Origin: Poriferisodalis sp965226645
Lineage (GTDB): Bacteria > Actinomycetota > Acidimicrobiia > Acidimicrobiales > Poriferisodalaceae
DNA length: 64,000 nucleotides
Assembly: GCA_965226645.1 (NCBI GenBank)
Contig: CBDDDL010000003.1
Coordinates: 806,001 to 870,000 of the forward strand
Direction: 5' to 3'
This document shows, one piece after another, positions 1 to 9,662 of the stretch. The notes under the pieces are model-generated. The model saw nothing but the letters and a program-made list of their open reading frames with translations, was not told the DNA's origin and did no database searches. The number at the start of each line of letters is the position of its first letter. The first letter of the stretch is position 1. A program made the translations under genes and the position numbers.

Positions 1-2678
1 GTATCGACGTTGAATTCCAGCCGCGGGTCGCCGACCACCGCGACGGGCTGGGAGAACTCCAGTGTGAACTCGATCGTGTCGCCTCCCGTGTACCAGACCG
101 GCGTGTATTTGAACGTGCCGGCCGCTGTGTACCAGTCCGGGGTCTTGTGGGTCGATGTCACCCGCCGCGACACCACCTCTGCCGGGTCGTTGTCGCGCAG
201 GAACACCGCGGTAATGGCCCGAGACCCCTTGGCCACCCCCGCCGGCAGCGTGCCGAACCGAAGCTCAAGACGTTCGCCGTCGGAGTCGGCTTCGTTGTCG
301 TCGGTCGCGGCGACTGTGAATGTCGCGGTCGTGTGGCCCGCAGCGAACGTCACTGTCGCTGGTGTGGGCGACAGCGTGTAGTCGTCCGTTGTCGCCCCTC
401 CTTTGGGTGTCGCTGTCACCGGCACCGTCACCTCGTGCGTCAGCGCCGTGGTCAGCTCCACGGTCACCGCCGCCGCCGCGCCCCCCTCGGTCGCGGCGTA
501 CTGTGATGCCCCGAAGCGCACCGTCGGCGTCGTCGTTGTGTCGTTGTCGTCCACCGACACCGCCACAGTCGCTGTCTCGCCTGCGTAGTCGCCCCCGGAC
601 GCCGACAGGGTCACGGTCACCGACTCGTCGCGGGTGTCGTCGTCGTGCACACCTGACACGGTCACCGACTGGGCGGTTTCCCAGTTGCCGGTCGTGAACG
701 TCAGCGGCTGCGCCGGCACCGACACCGCACTGGAGTCGCCGGAGGTCACGGTCACCGACACCTGCTGGGTCGGCCGGGTGGCGAGCCTCACCGTGAAGGT
801 GCCGTCGCCGTCCTCGCCGACCGTCAGCGACCCGCGGCTCACCACCAGGTCCGCGTCGTCGTCGTCGTCCACCGACACCGCCACAGTCGCTGTCTCGCCT
901 GCGTAGTCGCCCCCGGACGCCGACAGGGTCACGGTCACCGACTCGTCGCGGGTGTCGTCGTCGTGCACACCTGACACGGTCACCGACTGGGCGGTTTCCC
1001 AGTTGCCGGTCGTGAACGTCAGCGGCTGCGCCGGCACCGACGCCGCACTGGAGTCGCCGGAGGTCACGGTCACCGACACCTGCTGGGTCGGCCGGGTGGC
1101 GAGCCTCACCGTGAAGGTGCCGTCGCCGTCCTCGCCGACCGTCAGCGACCCGCGGCTCACCACCAGGTCCGCCGCGTCGTCGTCGTCCAGATTCACCGTC
1201 GTAGTGAACGGAGTCCCCGCGGTCACCCCTGTGGGCAGGTTCCCGAATCCGATCGTGATGCTCTCGCCGTCGTCGTTGTCGTTGTCGTCTGCTGCTGTGA
1301 CGGTGAAGGCGGCGGTTGTCTGCCCCGCGTTGAACGTCACTTGCGACGGCGTCGTGTAGTCGTCAGGTGTGGCACCACCGTGATGTGTCACGTCCAGCGG
1401 CACGGTCACTGTTTGGCTCGACGCCTGCGACAGCAACACGGTGACAGCAGCGGGGGTGCCGCCCTCGGCGGCGGTGTAGGAGGCTCTGCCGAAGCTCACT
1501 GTGGGTGTCCCCGGCGGTGTGGTGGTGACAGTGGTGGTGACAGTGGTGGTGACAGTGGTGGTGCCCCCTCCGCCGCCTGTGCCTCCGCCGCCTCTTGTGC
1601 CGGTGCCTCCTCCTCCGCTGTTGCTGTTGCCGGTGTTGGTGCAGTTGTGGGGTGGGTCCTTGAGTGCTCGGCGTGCGGTCTGGTGGGGGTCGGCGAGGCG
1701 TTGCGCGCTTCGGCCGGCGGGCAGGGCGTCTCGGAGTGCTTCGGCGAGGGTGTCGGTGTCGCCGACCAGGGTGATGCCCTGGGGCGCGATGTCGGCGATG
1801 GCCTGACGGGCCGCGTCGCCGAGGTCGGTCGCGGACCGCGCGTAGAGCACCACGCTGTTGCCCCACGCGGCCGCAAGCGCAGCAGCCGCGCCCACATCAG
1901 GCTGCGACCATCCGTTCGCGATCACCGCAGCAGCCACACAGTCCCCAGCCGCGACACGCGCCACACGCGCTGCGGTCTCGATCCGCGTCGCGCCCCACAG
2001 CCGCCGCGACGACGCCTGAGCACCGGCCGCGGCGACCGCCTCGGCACGAACCTGCTCGGACAGCGCTGCTGGGCCGCCCACCAACTCGATCCGCTGCGGA
2101 CGGTAATCCCCCAGCAACTGAGCGGTCTCGTCGCCCAGGCCGTCACGGCCCCCATAGAGCACCGCGTCCGCGCCGCCCGCCGCCACCAGCGACGCCGCCG
2201 CGCCCACATCAGCCAGCGACCAGCCGCTCGCCAACGCCACCCTCACATCGTCCCCGCCGGCGCCCAGCACCCGACGCGCCGCCACCGCAGCCGTGCCCAC
2301 CCGCGTCGCACCCCACAGCCGCTCCACCACAACACCAGGCAACAACACGCGCAGCTGCGCAACCACCTCATCGGACACCGCCGCCTGACCGCCCACCACC
2401 AGCACCCCCGAAGGCAGCACCGAAGACACCACACCAGCCGCGCCCTCACCCAAACTCGCAGGCGAATCAGCCACCACCAACGCATCGACCACACCAGCCG
2501 CCACCAAACCCGCCGCCACACCCACATCAGCCAACGACCCGCCATTGGCCAACACCAGCCTCACACCACCCTCAACCGGCGCCGACTGAGAACCCGCACC
2601 CCCAACAGGCACCAACACCGACAACACCGCAACCACGCACAACACCCCAACACGCCAACCCCGGAACTGATATCTCAT
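1..2678 (-). CDS. Surface protein A: cell-wall-binding repeats plus Calx-beta tail (partial, runs off left edge)
   Basis: Reading frame is open on the minus strand from an ATG at 2678-2676 to base 1 (892 codons visible). It starts with a signal peptide (MRYQF, hydrophobic core, cleavage near GAGSQS), then three repeats of about 100 residues matching the cell wall-binding repeat 2 pattern (VVGGxAAxS; WGATRVGTAA). A Gly/Thr-rich linker (near 1510-1640) precedes Calx-beta-type repeats with the EGG and DDxDDGES signatures, including two copies of a 106-residue unit. The last residues visible (GGDTIEFTLEFSQPV) belong to another beta repeat. Likely exported and wall-attached, adhesin-like; Calx-beta domains are known Ca2+-binding and adhesion modules. 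It is the inverted near-twin of gene B over about 2.36 kb and diverges from it near 297. No clear Shine-Dalgarno site precedes the ATG. Family assignment is firm; ligand unknown. Confidence 0.88.
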   Translation of the reverse strand, partial: MRYQFRGWRVGVLCVVAVLSVLVPVGGAGSQSAPVEGGVRLVLANGGSLADVGVAAGLVAAGVVDALVVADSPASLGEGAAGVVSSVLPSGVLVVGGQAAVSDEVVAQLRVLLPGVVVERLWGATRVGTAAVAARRVLGAGGDDVRVALASGWSLADVGAAASLVAAGGADAVLYGGRDGLGDETAQLLGDYRPQRIELVGGPAALSEQVRAEAVAAAGAQASSRRLWGATRIETAARVARVAAGDCVAAAVIANGWSQPDVGAAAALAAAWGNSVVLYARSATDLGDAARQAIADIAPQGITLVGDTDTLAEALRDALPAGRSAQRLADPHQTARRALKDPPHNCTNTGNSNSGGGGTGTRGGGGTGGGGGTTTVTTTVTTTVTTTPPGTPTVSFGRASYTAAEGGTPAAVTVLLSQASSQTVTVPLDVTHHGGATPDDYTTPSQVTFNAGQTTAAFTVTAADDNDNDDGESITIGFGNLPTGVTAGTPFTTTVNLDDDDAADLVVSRGSLTVGEDGDGTFTVRLATRPTQQVSVTVTSGDSSAASVPAQPLTFTTGNWETAQSVTVSGVHDDDTRDESVTVTLSASGGDYAGETATVAVSVDDDDDADLVVSRGSLTVGEDGDGTFTVRLATRPTQQVSVTVTSGDSSAVSVPAQPLTFTTGNWETAQSVTVSGVHDDDTRDESVTVTLSASGGDYAGETATVAVSVDDNDTTTTPTVRFGASQYAATEGGAAAAVTVELTTALTHEVTVPVTATPKGGATTDDYTLSPTPATVTFAAGHTTATFTVAATDDNEADSDGERLELRFGTLPAGVAKGSRAITAVFLRDNDPAEVVSRRVTSTHKTPDWYTAAGTFKYTPVWYTGGDTIEFTLEFSQPVAVVGDPRLEFNVD

Positions 2679-2759
2679 AACATATCACACTAGAAGGTTT
2701 TAGCTGGCGAATAGTTGACAATATGGCTGCGTATGCTGACATTACGATGACATATGCTG
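2679..2759 (-). promoter_or_regulatory. Upstream region of gene A with GTCA repeats, cut by IS256
   Basis: In gene orientation this leader carries three GTCA/GTCAT motifs (around 2750, 2740 and 2719), resembling leaders of genes B to E. IS256 copy 1 sits 81 bp upstream of the start codon, so the normal upstream DNA now lies beyond 4161. Promoter function is inferred from the shared motif only; no convincing -35/-10 pair was found. Confidence 0.4.
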
Positions 2760-4160
2760 GGGACTGTCCGAATTTTTGTGTAACCGGCCGTGATGGTGTT
2801 CATCGGATGTGGTCGGCGATGCGGTCGCCGTAGTGGACGGTCAGTGTGTTCAGGATGGTTGTCCAGCTGTTGGTCTTTCCGGTCAGGTTGGTTCGGTTCT
2901 TTCGTCTGGCGGTGGCGACAAGGTAGAGGATCTTCATTGCGGCTTGTTCGTTGGGGAAGTGCCCTCGATGGCGCACTGCCCTGCGGAAGCGGGCGTTGAG
3001 GCTCTCGACGGCGTTGGTGGTGTAGACGACGCGGCGCAGCTCGGGCGGGAACTCCAGGAACGGGACGAACTCGTCCCAGGCCTGGCGCCAGGAGCCGATC
3101 ATGGCGGGGTAGGTGTCTTCCCAGTCGCCGGCGAAGGCCTCGAAGCGTGCCTCGGCGGCCTCGACGGTCGCAGACGTGTAGATGTCGCGCATGGCCTTGG
3201 TGATGGGCCCCCAGTGCTTGGTGGATGCATAGCGCAGGCTGTTGGCGCCATGTGCACCACGCAGGTCTGCACCGTGGCGTCGGGCCAGGTCGCCCGGATC
3301 GAGGAAGGCAGTCCTTTGAGTCCGTCGCAGCACACGATCAGCGCGTCGGCCAGGCCCCGGTTGCGCAGCTCGGTGAGCATCGTCGCCCATTGCTTGGCGC
3401 CCTCGCCGCCGGCGGGGCCCAGCCACAGGCCCAGAACGTCGCGTTCGCCTTGAAGATCCACGCCGATGGCGACATACACGGGCCGGTTGGCGACCTGGGA
3501 GTCGCGGACCTTGATCACGATCGCGTCGAACCCAGCACCGCGTACACCGCGTCGAGGGGCGATTCTGCCACACCGCCATGTCCGCGACGATCTCGTCGGT
3601 GATCTTCGAGATCGTCTCCCGGCTCACCGAGGTGTCATAGATCTCTTCGAGATGCGCCTGGATCTCTCCGGTGGTGAGCCCCTTCGCGTACAGCGAGATC
3701 ACATTGCCCGACAGCCCGTCGAGGCGGCGCCGATGCTTGGGCACCGTCACCGGGCAGAAGGACCCCGCACGGTCACGAGGCACCCGCAGATCGACCTCGC
3801 CGATCTCGGTGGTCACCCGCTTGGGGGTCGACCCATTACGAGAGTTCGGGGTCCCGCGGCCCTCGACAGCATGACGCTCATAGCCCAGATGCTCAGTCAT
3901 CTCGACCTCGAGACCGATCTGGAGCACCTGGCGCACCAGCCCCGTCAACAAGCCGCCGTCGCCGGTCAGCTCCACGCCCTCGGCGCGTGCCTGGGCCACC
4001 AGCCGCTCGGCCCAGTCCTTCATCGCTGCCTCGCCGCCAGCTTCGCTCGCCGGCACAGCCGGCATGTCATGATCAGTCACAGACATGATCCTTCCCAGCC
4101 CACAGCCCTCAGCTGCGGACCCTCAGATCACGCCCGATACACAAACTTTCTGACAGGCCC
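2760..4160 (-). mobile_element. IS256-family element, copy 1 (1401 bp)
   Basis: Both ends carry the terminal sequence GGG(A/C)CTGTC(C/A)GA as inverted repeats. The element is bounded by an exact 8-bp target duplication ATATGCTG (2752-2759 and 4161-4168), the size expected for IS256. It contains one broken transposase gene. It landed in the leader of surface gene A. Confidence 0.93.
2800..4086 (-). pseudogene. IS256-family (Mutator-type) transposase, frameshifted
   Basis: The N-terminal third (MSVTDHDMPAVP to WQNRP) and the C-terminal third (NSLRYAST to DRIADHIR) read in one frame, while the catalytic middle (VANRPVYVAIGV, CDGLKGLP, TCVVHM) lies in another frame at about 3250-3530. One break is near 3535 (GTGCTGGGTTCGACGCG) and a second near 3250, where MVRNS should be. 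The break at 3535 is also present in copies 2 and 3. IS256 transposases are DDE enzymes of about 400 residues, so the length is right if the shifts are ignored. Either a dead gene or a product needing two frameshifts; the second site has no slippery run. Confidence 0.9.
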
Positions 4161-4168
4161 ATATGCTG

Positions 4169-4303
4169 GGATGGCCGGGTCAGAGAGGGCTCTCTATCAC
4201 GCGGCGAGCGTGTGGGTGCACGGCCGATCGTGGGCTTCCCCTGTGTTGCGGTTGACTTCGTGTCCGCTCTTGGGGGTTTTTTCGGCCAGCATGTTGGGGG
4301 TGC
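4169..4303. mobile_element. IS3-type terminal fragment and flanking DNA
   Basis: Bases 4250-4303 match the left terminus of the IS3 element at 6049-9732 (GTTGCGGTTG..TTCGTGTCCGCT, ending ATGTTGGGGGTGC) and stop where IS3 copy 1 has inserted. Bases 4169-4249 hold no recognisable gene, only the original DNA upstream of gene A, including a small palindrome AGAGAGGGCTCTCT at 4184-4197. Confidence 0.55.
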
Positions 4304-4385
4304 TGTGTTGCGGCTGACTTTGTGTCGCTGTTGGCGGTTGGTTTCGGCCAGCATGGGAGGGTTCTGGGCCGAGTCTTGAGGAGTC

Positions 4386-5063
4386 GTGTCGGGTATCGAG
4401 TCTGGTGTGAGGAAGAAGCGGTTTTTGGCGCCGCAGGAGAAGTTCGAGATCTGGATGCAGCTTGTGGGTGGGGAGACCACGGTGGGCGAGGCGGCGGATC
4501 GGGCGCGTGTGGACCGGTCGACGGTCGCGAAGCTGCGCGAGGTGGCCCGCCAGGGCGCGCTCGGGGCGTTGGCGCGGTCGCGTCCGGGCCGGCGGGACAA
4601 GCAGCGGGACGTGGAGCCCGAGGCGGCCGGGGCCCAGATCGAGCGTGTGGGTACTGCGTTGGCCGAGATGGCGGTGAGGTTGACGCTGGTGGAGGGAAAA
4701 GGGCCTTGGGGCGCAGTGGCGGGGTCCCGCGCCGGGTGGATGCGGCCACGAAGTCTGCGCTCGCCGATCTGGTCGTGCGCGCCGAGGCGGCCGGGTGGAG
4801 CACCCGGGCGGCGTGCGTGCGCCTGGAGCTGTCCCAGCGCCGGCTGGAGCGGTGGCGTGGCCGCGTCGCTGACGGTGAGGGCCTCGACGACGCAGTGCCG
4901 GGCGGGGGCGCGGTGCACGGGCTCACTCCCGGTGAGCAAGACGAGATCGTGGCGGTGTTCGACGAGTGGGGCGACATCGACCGATCGCATCGCAAGCTCG
5001 CCCACAGGGGGTCGTGGCTGGGTCGGTTCTGGGCCGACCCAGCCACCGTGCGCCGGGTGCTAG
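4386..5063 (+). CDS. IS3 orfA (helix-turn-helix subunit), stop codon lost
   Basis: Begins MSGIESGVRKKRF and contains an HTH region (TVGEAADRARVDRSTVAKL) that binds the IS ends in this family. In copy 2 the same frame stops after EGKERWG; here the stop codon is altered (GGGGCTGAG became GGGGCGCAG), so the frame runs on, without homology, to 5063. The biologically meaningful part ends near 4710. The frame meets orfB at GGGAAAA (4694-4700), the probable -1 frameshift site that makes the OrfAB transposase. Confidence 0.75.
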   Translation: MSGIESGVRKKRFLAPQEKFEIWMQLVGGETTVGEAADRARVDRSTVAKLREVARQGALGALARSRPGRRDKQRDVEPEAAGAQIERVGTALAEMAVRLTLVEGKGPWGAVAGSRAGWMRPRSLRSPIWSCAPRRPGGAPGRRACAWSCPSAGWSGGVAASLTVRASTTQCRAGARCTGSLPVSKTRSWRCSTSGATSTDRIASSPTGGRGWVGSGPTQPPCAGC

Positions 5064-5782
5064 AGCGCCGCGACCTGCGCTTTCGCGGCCCGAAGCGGCA
5101 CGCGCGCTCGCCTCGCAGGCCGTGGCCTGTGTGGGTCGAGCAAGCCCCGAACCGGATATGGATCTACGACACGACGCATTGGACGCGAGCCGGGGCGGCC
5201 ACCACGGTGATCTGCGACGTGATCTCTCGCAAGCGGATCGCCGACATCACCTCGGCCGACGAGACCAGCATCGAGGTCCAGGCCGTGTCCGGCCGGGCAC
5301 TGCGCGCAGAACGCCTCGATGACGTCATCGAGGAGCGCAACCCGCTCAGCACCCAATGGGACCCCGACTCCGACGCGGTGCCGGTGTTGTTGGCGATGTC
5401 GGACAACGGCCCCCAGATGCGCTCGGGGGCGACACGGGAGTTCATGGCGCTGTGCTGGCTGGCCACTCACTACGGCCGGCCTGGCACCCCGACCGACCAA
5501 GCCTGGATCGAGAGCCCCCTCGGGCACCTCAAGACCGAACAGCCCCACCTCGAACTCATCGACGACATCGACGTGCTCCGCGCCGAACTCGAAATCCGAC
5601 AACAGCGCTACAACAACATCCGCCCCCACGCCGGCATCGGCTACGTCACCCCCGACCAAGAACACCGCGGCCAACCAGACACCATCCGAGCCGCCCGACG
5701 CGACGGCCTCGACCGAGCCCGCCGACAACGCATCGCCTACCATCGCAACAACCAATCCCGAGAACCCGAACATGCGGGCTAA
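4694..5782 (+). CDS. IS3 orfB (DDE integrase subunit), expressed by -1 frameshift
   Basis: The frame lies -1 to orfA and begins at the GGGAAAA slip site. The retroviral-integrase core is visible: first Asp in WIYDTTHW, second in SDNGPQM, and Glu in AWIESP, with exactly 35 residues between the second Asp and the Glu, as expected for IS3. All three catalytic residues are present. Downstream YNNIRPHAGIGYVTP is the usual C-terminal motif. The Glu is followed by SPLGHLK where homologs read SLFGHLK, so activity could be reduced. Confidence 0.85.
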   Translation, partial: GKRALGRSGGVPRRVDAATKSALADLVVRAEAAGWSTRAACVRLELSQRRLERWRGRVADGEGLDDAVPGGGAVHGLTPGEQDEIVAVFDEWGDIDRSHRKLAHRGSWLGRFWADPATVRRVLERRDLRFRGPKRHARSPRRPWPVWVEQAPNRIWIYDTTHWTRAGAATTVICDVISRKRIADITSADETSIEVQAVSGRALRAERLDDVIEERNPLSTQWDPDSDAVPVLLAMSDNGPQMRSGATREFMALCWLATHYGRPGTPTDQAWIESPLGHLKTEQPHLELIDDIDVLRAELEIRQQRYNNIRPHAGIGYVTPDQEHRGQPDTIRAARRDGLDRARRQRIAYHRNNQSREPEHAG

Positions 5783-5825
5783 ATCCCCCCGCCGAAGCGA
5801 CATCAAGTCAGACACACGTCAGTGC

Positions 5826-6048
5826 TGTGTAATCGGCGGGTGTTGTACCAGTCGGTGATCCAGGCGGCGATGTCTCGGCGGGCCTGGCAGCGGGTGGCCC
5901 AGGTGTTTTGGTTGACGAGCTCGTGCTGGAGGGTCGAGAAGAACGACTCGGCGGCGGCGTTGTCGAGTGCGCATCCCACGCCGCCGGTGGACTGTGTGAC
6001 GCCGAGGCGCTCGCAGGCGGTCGCGAAATCTCCCGCGGTGTATTGAGG
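5826..6048 (-). pseudogene. Remnant of an IS3-family orfB C-terminus
   Basis: The minus frame reads a fragment with GVGCALDNAAAESFFSTLQ, then NQNTWATR and WYNTRRLHS, the C-terminal core (including catalytic Glu) of a different IS3 group from the neighbouring elements. It is cut at one end by IS3 copy 1 and at the other by the element starting at 6049. No start or stop of its own. Confidence 0.75.
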
Positions 6049-6083
6049 TGTGTCAGAGTTAGTGTCCGCTTTTTGGCGTTGTT

Positions 6084-6701
6084 TCAGCTTGCATCTGGTG
6101 GCACTGTTTTGGGTTGCGTCTGATGGCAGGCGATCCGTCGGCGTCGTGCGCGTTCGAGTCCTTCGTGTCGTGCTTGTGGGACGGTTTCGCCTTCGCTTCG
6201 GTGTTGTTGGCCGGGTGTGAGGTACCCGATGCCGGCGTGGAGCCGGACTTCGTTGTAGTGGTGCGCGACGGTGTCGAGCTCGGCTCGGAGCGCGGCGATG
6301 TGGCTGATGCGTTCGAGGTGGGGGTGCTCGTGCTTGACGTGCCCGAACAGGCTCTCGATCCATGCCTGGTCGGTTGGGGTGCCCGGCCGCCCGTAGTGCG
6401 CGGCGAGCCATGCGTAGGCCATGAAGTCCCGTGTCGTGTGCGACGTCATCTGAGGTCCGTTGTCCGACAGCACCAGCAGCACCGGGGTGTGGCCGTCGTG
6501 TTCGAGGTCTGCTGTGCAGCGGATCCCGTCAGGGTTGCGTTGGGCGATGGCCGCGTCGATGCCCTCTGTGCGCAGCGCCCGGCTGAACACTGCTTCGGTC
6601 TCGGTGCTGGTCACCTCAGCGGAGGTGATGTCCGCGATCGGTTTGCGGGACACGACATCGCAGATCACCGTGGTGGCCGCTCCGGCCGCCGGCCAGTGGG
6701 T
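6084..6701 (-). pseudogene. IS3 orfB, 3' exon (C-terminal half)
   Basis: Continues orfB after the group II intron: THWPAAGAATTVICDVVSRKP, then LSDNGPQM with the second catalytic Asp and AWIESLFGHVK with the Glu, ending QTQPKTVPPDAS. Joined to the 5' exon (8863-9342) it restores an uninterrupted reading frame, so splicing would yield a complete DDE domain. It is counted as a pseudogene because the intron protein is itself frameshifted and splicing cannot be assumed. Confidence 0.85.
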
Positions 6702-6764
6702 GTAGGGGTCGGACCGCAGCGCCTGGCGGTGTTTCGGTCGGCTGGTTTGTGCGGCTCGCCCTCC

Positions 6765-6798
6765 GAACCGGACGTGCGACTTTCACCGCATCGGGCTC
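6765..6798 (-). ncRNA. Group II intron domain V
   Basis: On the minus strand the segment begins GAGCCCGATGCGGTGAAAGT and ends ACGTCCGGTTC: a 34-nt hairpin with the GAAA tetraloop and the bulge expected of the catalytic core of bacterial group II introns. This is the most diagnostic part of the element. Confidence 0.92.
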
Positions 6799-6807
6799 TG
6801 CGTGCGG

Positions 6808-8258
6808 TCATGCCGCTGGTGCGGGTGATCGGGTTGTCGCGCTTGTCCATGGTGTCGGGATGCGGGTGCCCCGGTAGCGGTAGCGCTCGACGGCGACCTG
6901 CTCGGGGCGGAACATCTCGATGCCGCTGTCGTGGATCCTCCAACCTGGGAGGCAGCGGCGAACCAGGGTGTGGGTGTTCAGCCCGACGTGGCGTTTGTTC
7001 AGCCAGCCGACGATCCGCCAGAAGGCGAAATGATCGACGTGGCCGAAGGTCCGCGTTGACACGCCGTGCCGAAAATAGTTGCGCCAGCCCCGCAGCGTCG
7101 GGTTCAGCCGGCGCAGCAGGTCTGTGAGCGTTCGATGACGTCGACGGCGAGCCGGCAGTCTGATCTTCGCGATGATCGAAGCCGACGACTTCTTCGACGG
7201 GCAGGTGTAGATCGCTTTGTTGCCAGCGCGGCCTCTGCGGTTCCGACGCTGGATGCGCCAGCCCAACAAGTCGAACCCTTCGTCGATGCGCCAGACCCTC
7301 GTTTTGTGTTCCGATAGGCGCAGCCCCATCGCAGCGAGCACCGCTGCGACCTCGTCGCTGAGCGCTTCGGCGTCGTCGCGGGTGCCGTGGACCATGACCA
7401 CGAAGTCGTCCGCGTAGCGGACGAGGCGCATGACCGGTTCCCCAGCGCGGCGACGTTTGGCGCGGGTCCATTCCGGGCCGAGCGCCTCGGCATTTCTGGG
7501 CGAAGTGCCCCTCGAGGACGGACAGGGCAATGTTGGCCAGCAGCGGCGAGAGGATCCCACCTTGGGGTGTGCCGGTGATCGTTTCTCGTCGGCTGTCGTC
7601 CTCTGCGAGGACACCAGCGGTGAGGAACGCCTTCACCAGGCCCACGACACGCTTGTCTCGGACTCGACGTCGCACACGTTCCATGAGGGCGGTGTGGTCG
7701 ATCTCGTCGAAGCACGCTTTGATATCTGCTTCGAACACCCAGTGGCAGTTCCTGGGGGGTGAGCCGAGGCAGTGAATCTCAGCGATCGCGTCCTGGGCCC
7801 GTCGCTTCGGGCGCAAACCGCAGGAACACGGTTTGAAGTCCGCCTCGAAGATCGGTTCGAGCACCAGCTTCAACGAGGCCTGCACGACTCGGTCGGCGAC
7901 AGTCGGGATCCCCAGCGAGCGGATCTTGCCGCTCGCCTTGGGAATCGTTGTCTCCCGCACCCGCTCGGGCCCGAACCGGCGAGCTTTGAGATCATCTCGC
8001 AGCCCGTCCAGCATCGACTCGACACCGAACACGACAGGTCGCGCAGCGACCCCATCGACTCCGGCGGTTCGCGCGCCCTTGTTTGCCCGCACCCGGCTCC
8101 ACGCCACAACGACAAACGCCGGGTCACAGACGACGTTGAACACGTCACCGAACGAACACCCCAGGATCGGCCTTCGCCCATTGGCGGCGCTTCGACTGCA
8201 TCGCGAGCACCCGCGGCTCGGCCTCCAACAGGCCAGGCCACGAAACGCCGGTATTCAC
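6808..8258 (-). pseudogene. ltrA: Group II intron-encoded reverse transcriptase/maturase, frameshifted
   Basis: The likely start is a GTG at 8258 (VNTGVSW, then EAEPRVLAMQSKRRQWA, the usual N-terminus of this subfamily). The frame shifts near 8150 into FNVVCDPAFVVVAW, continues through the RT fingers (TAGVDG, IPKASGKIRSLGIPTVADR, TGTPQGGILSPLLANIAL), then shifts again near 7490 into the frame with the catalytic YADD box (RLVRYADDFVVMVHG) and maturase domain X (LRGWRNYFRHG). All RT signatures and the thumb/X domain are present, but two frameshifts split them. No HNH endonuclease domain is seen. The intron may depend on a maturase from elsewhere. Confidence 0.88.
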
Positions 8259-8862
8259 CAGCGGACTCCCCGTTCGGCATTGAAGCTGCGACCACACTGG
8301 GTCCCTTCGCCATGTGCACGGCTTTGCCGTGCTCGCACCACTGCGAACCCTGCGCCCCATCCCGACCGCATCAACCGGCGACAGGTCTTCGCGCCCGCCG
8401 CCCTGGCCGGGCAGCGGGGACCGACCAACGAGATGGTTCCCACGTTCATTCCTGAACCCGTCGACGAGGTCGGCGCCCAGCCATGCCCCTGCAACCTCGT
8501 CATGGCTGCGCCGCAGGCACCCACCATGACCTCCCGACCGGCGACATCAACCGATCCAGAAGTCCCCCGCCCAAAAGAGATGGCCGGGTGCGCGTTGCAA
8601 CGCAGCCCTGATCCGTCAGGTTCGAGCTGCTGGATCTCTTGAGGGGCATTCAGCCACTGGTTCCTCACGTACGCCTTCCCGTCTTGCCAGCCGGACCCAC
8701 ACCATCTGACAGTGCTGGCGCGTCCCGTCGTTGTCAGGGCTGCTTCCACCCTCCCCGGTGTCCCCCGGGTCCGGCTGCCCTCAGCTTCAACCAGCTCGCT
8801 GCGACGAGCCAGATGCGGTGTCCTCTCACCACCGCCGGGCTCAAGAACGCCTCGCGGCGCTC

Positions 8863-9342
8863 GATGTCATAGATCCATACCCGGTTCGGGGCGGGCTCGA
8901 CCCAGTGCGGCCATGGCCGTTTCTCAGTCCGTGTCCGCTTGGGCTGAGCGCGAAACCGCAGGCCGCCGGCGTCGAGGACCCGTTTCGCTGTGCTGGGGTC
9001 GCACCAGAACCGGCCCAGCCACGACCCCCGATGAGCGAGCTTGCGATGCGACCGGTCGACGTGGCCCCACTCCTCGAACACCGCCAGGATCTCCGCCTTC
9101 TCCGACGGTGTGAGACCGTGCGAGGGGCTCCCCCCAGGACGCGAATCAGCCAGATCCTCGCCTGCGGCAGCACGGCGCGCCCAGCGGCGATGCCGCCGAG
9201 GCTCCAGCTGCAGGTACCCGCATGCCCGCTTCGCCGGCCATCCCTGCTCGGTCGCGTGGGCGACCAAGCCGAGCAGGCCCCGCTTCGCGGCACCGCTGAT
9301 GCGCGCGGGGACCGGGCCGCTCAGCCCCAGCGCTCTTTTCCC
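8863..9342 (-). pseudogene. IS3 orfB, 5' exon (N-terminal half)
   Basis: Reads, in the -1 frame to orfA, from the TTTTCCC tract at 9336-9342 (GGGAAAA on the coding strand): GGKRALGLSG, then HGLTPSEKAEILAVFEEWG, DRSHRKLAHRGSWLGRFW and NRVWIYDI, where the first catalytic Asp occurs just before the group II intron begins. Confidence 0.82.
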
Positions 9343-9662
9343 TCCAACAGGGTCACCTTCACCGCCATCTCCGCCAGCGCCGCGCGCCAACGCTGCGCCT
9401 CAGCGTTCGCCGCGGCCAGCTCGACGTCACGCCCAGCGTTGCGCCGCCCGGGCCTCGACGCCGCCAACGCCTCCAACGCGCCCCGCCGGGCGACCTCGCG
9501 CAGCTTGGCGACCGTCGAGCGATCAACCCCCGCCCGGTCGGCTGCCTCCCCTGCAGTGGCCTCGCCGCGCACGAGCTGCAACCAGATCTCGTACTTCTCC
9601 GACGGCGCCAGCAAACGCTTCTTCTTCCTCGGTCCCTGAGCCTCCACAACTCCTCCAGCCAA
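9321..9662 (-). CDS. IS3 orfA (intron-containing element)
   Basis: A 113-residue protein starting MAGGVVEAQGPRKKKRLL and ending EGKERWG, with the HTH segment TAGEAADRAGVDRSTVAKL. It ends with a stop just past the -1 slip site, the standard arrangement for IS3, in which OrfA alone regulates and the frameshifted OrfAB fusion transposes. Intact here. Confidence 0.85.
   Translation of the reverse strand: MAGGVVEAQGPRKKKRLLAPSEKYEIWLQLVRGEATAGEAADRAGVDRSTVAKLREVARRGALEALAASRPGRRNAGRDVELAAANAEAQRWRAALAEMAVKVTLLEGKERWG

Larger units (their letters stand above)
4304..5821 (+). mobile_element. IS3-family element, copy 1 (1518 bp)
   Basis: Terminal repeats start TGTGTTGCGGCTGACTT on the left and TGACGTGTGTCTGACTT (complement) on the right, with the TG..CA ends typical of IS3. 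A 4-bp target duplication GTGC flanks it (4300-4303 and 5822-5825). Copy 2 at 27013-29947 has exactly the same length once its IS256 insertion is removed, which confirms the ends. It carries overlapping orfA and orfB in the -1 frame relation. Confidence 0.9.
6702..8862 (-). mobile_element. Bacterial group II intron (2161 nt) in IS3 orfB
   Basis: The 3' part contains a canonical 34-nt domain V (6765-6798) and a domain VI-like segment before an AC end. The 5' end reads GAGCGCC, close to but not matching the GUGYG consensus at position 2. Exon junctions are fixed by the host gene: TATGACATC / ACCCACTGG restores YDITHW. It encodes a maturase/reverse transcriptase on the same strand. Insertion inside a transposase gene lets the intron travel with the IS. 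Boundaries could shift by a base or two. Confidence 0.88.

Noticed and set aside
1341..2693. 450-codon plus-strand open frame rich in Arg/His
   Set aside because: It is exactly antisense to the cell-wall-binding repeats of gene A, has no family signature, and arises from the high-GC codon pattern. The same shadow appears opposite gene B (10809-12233).
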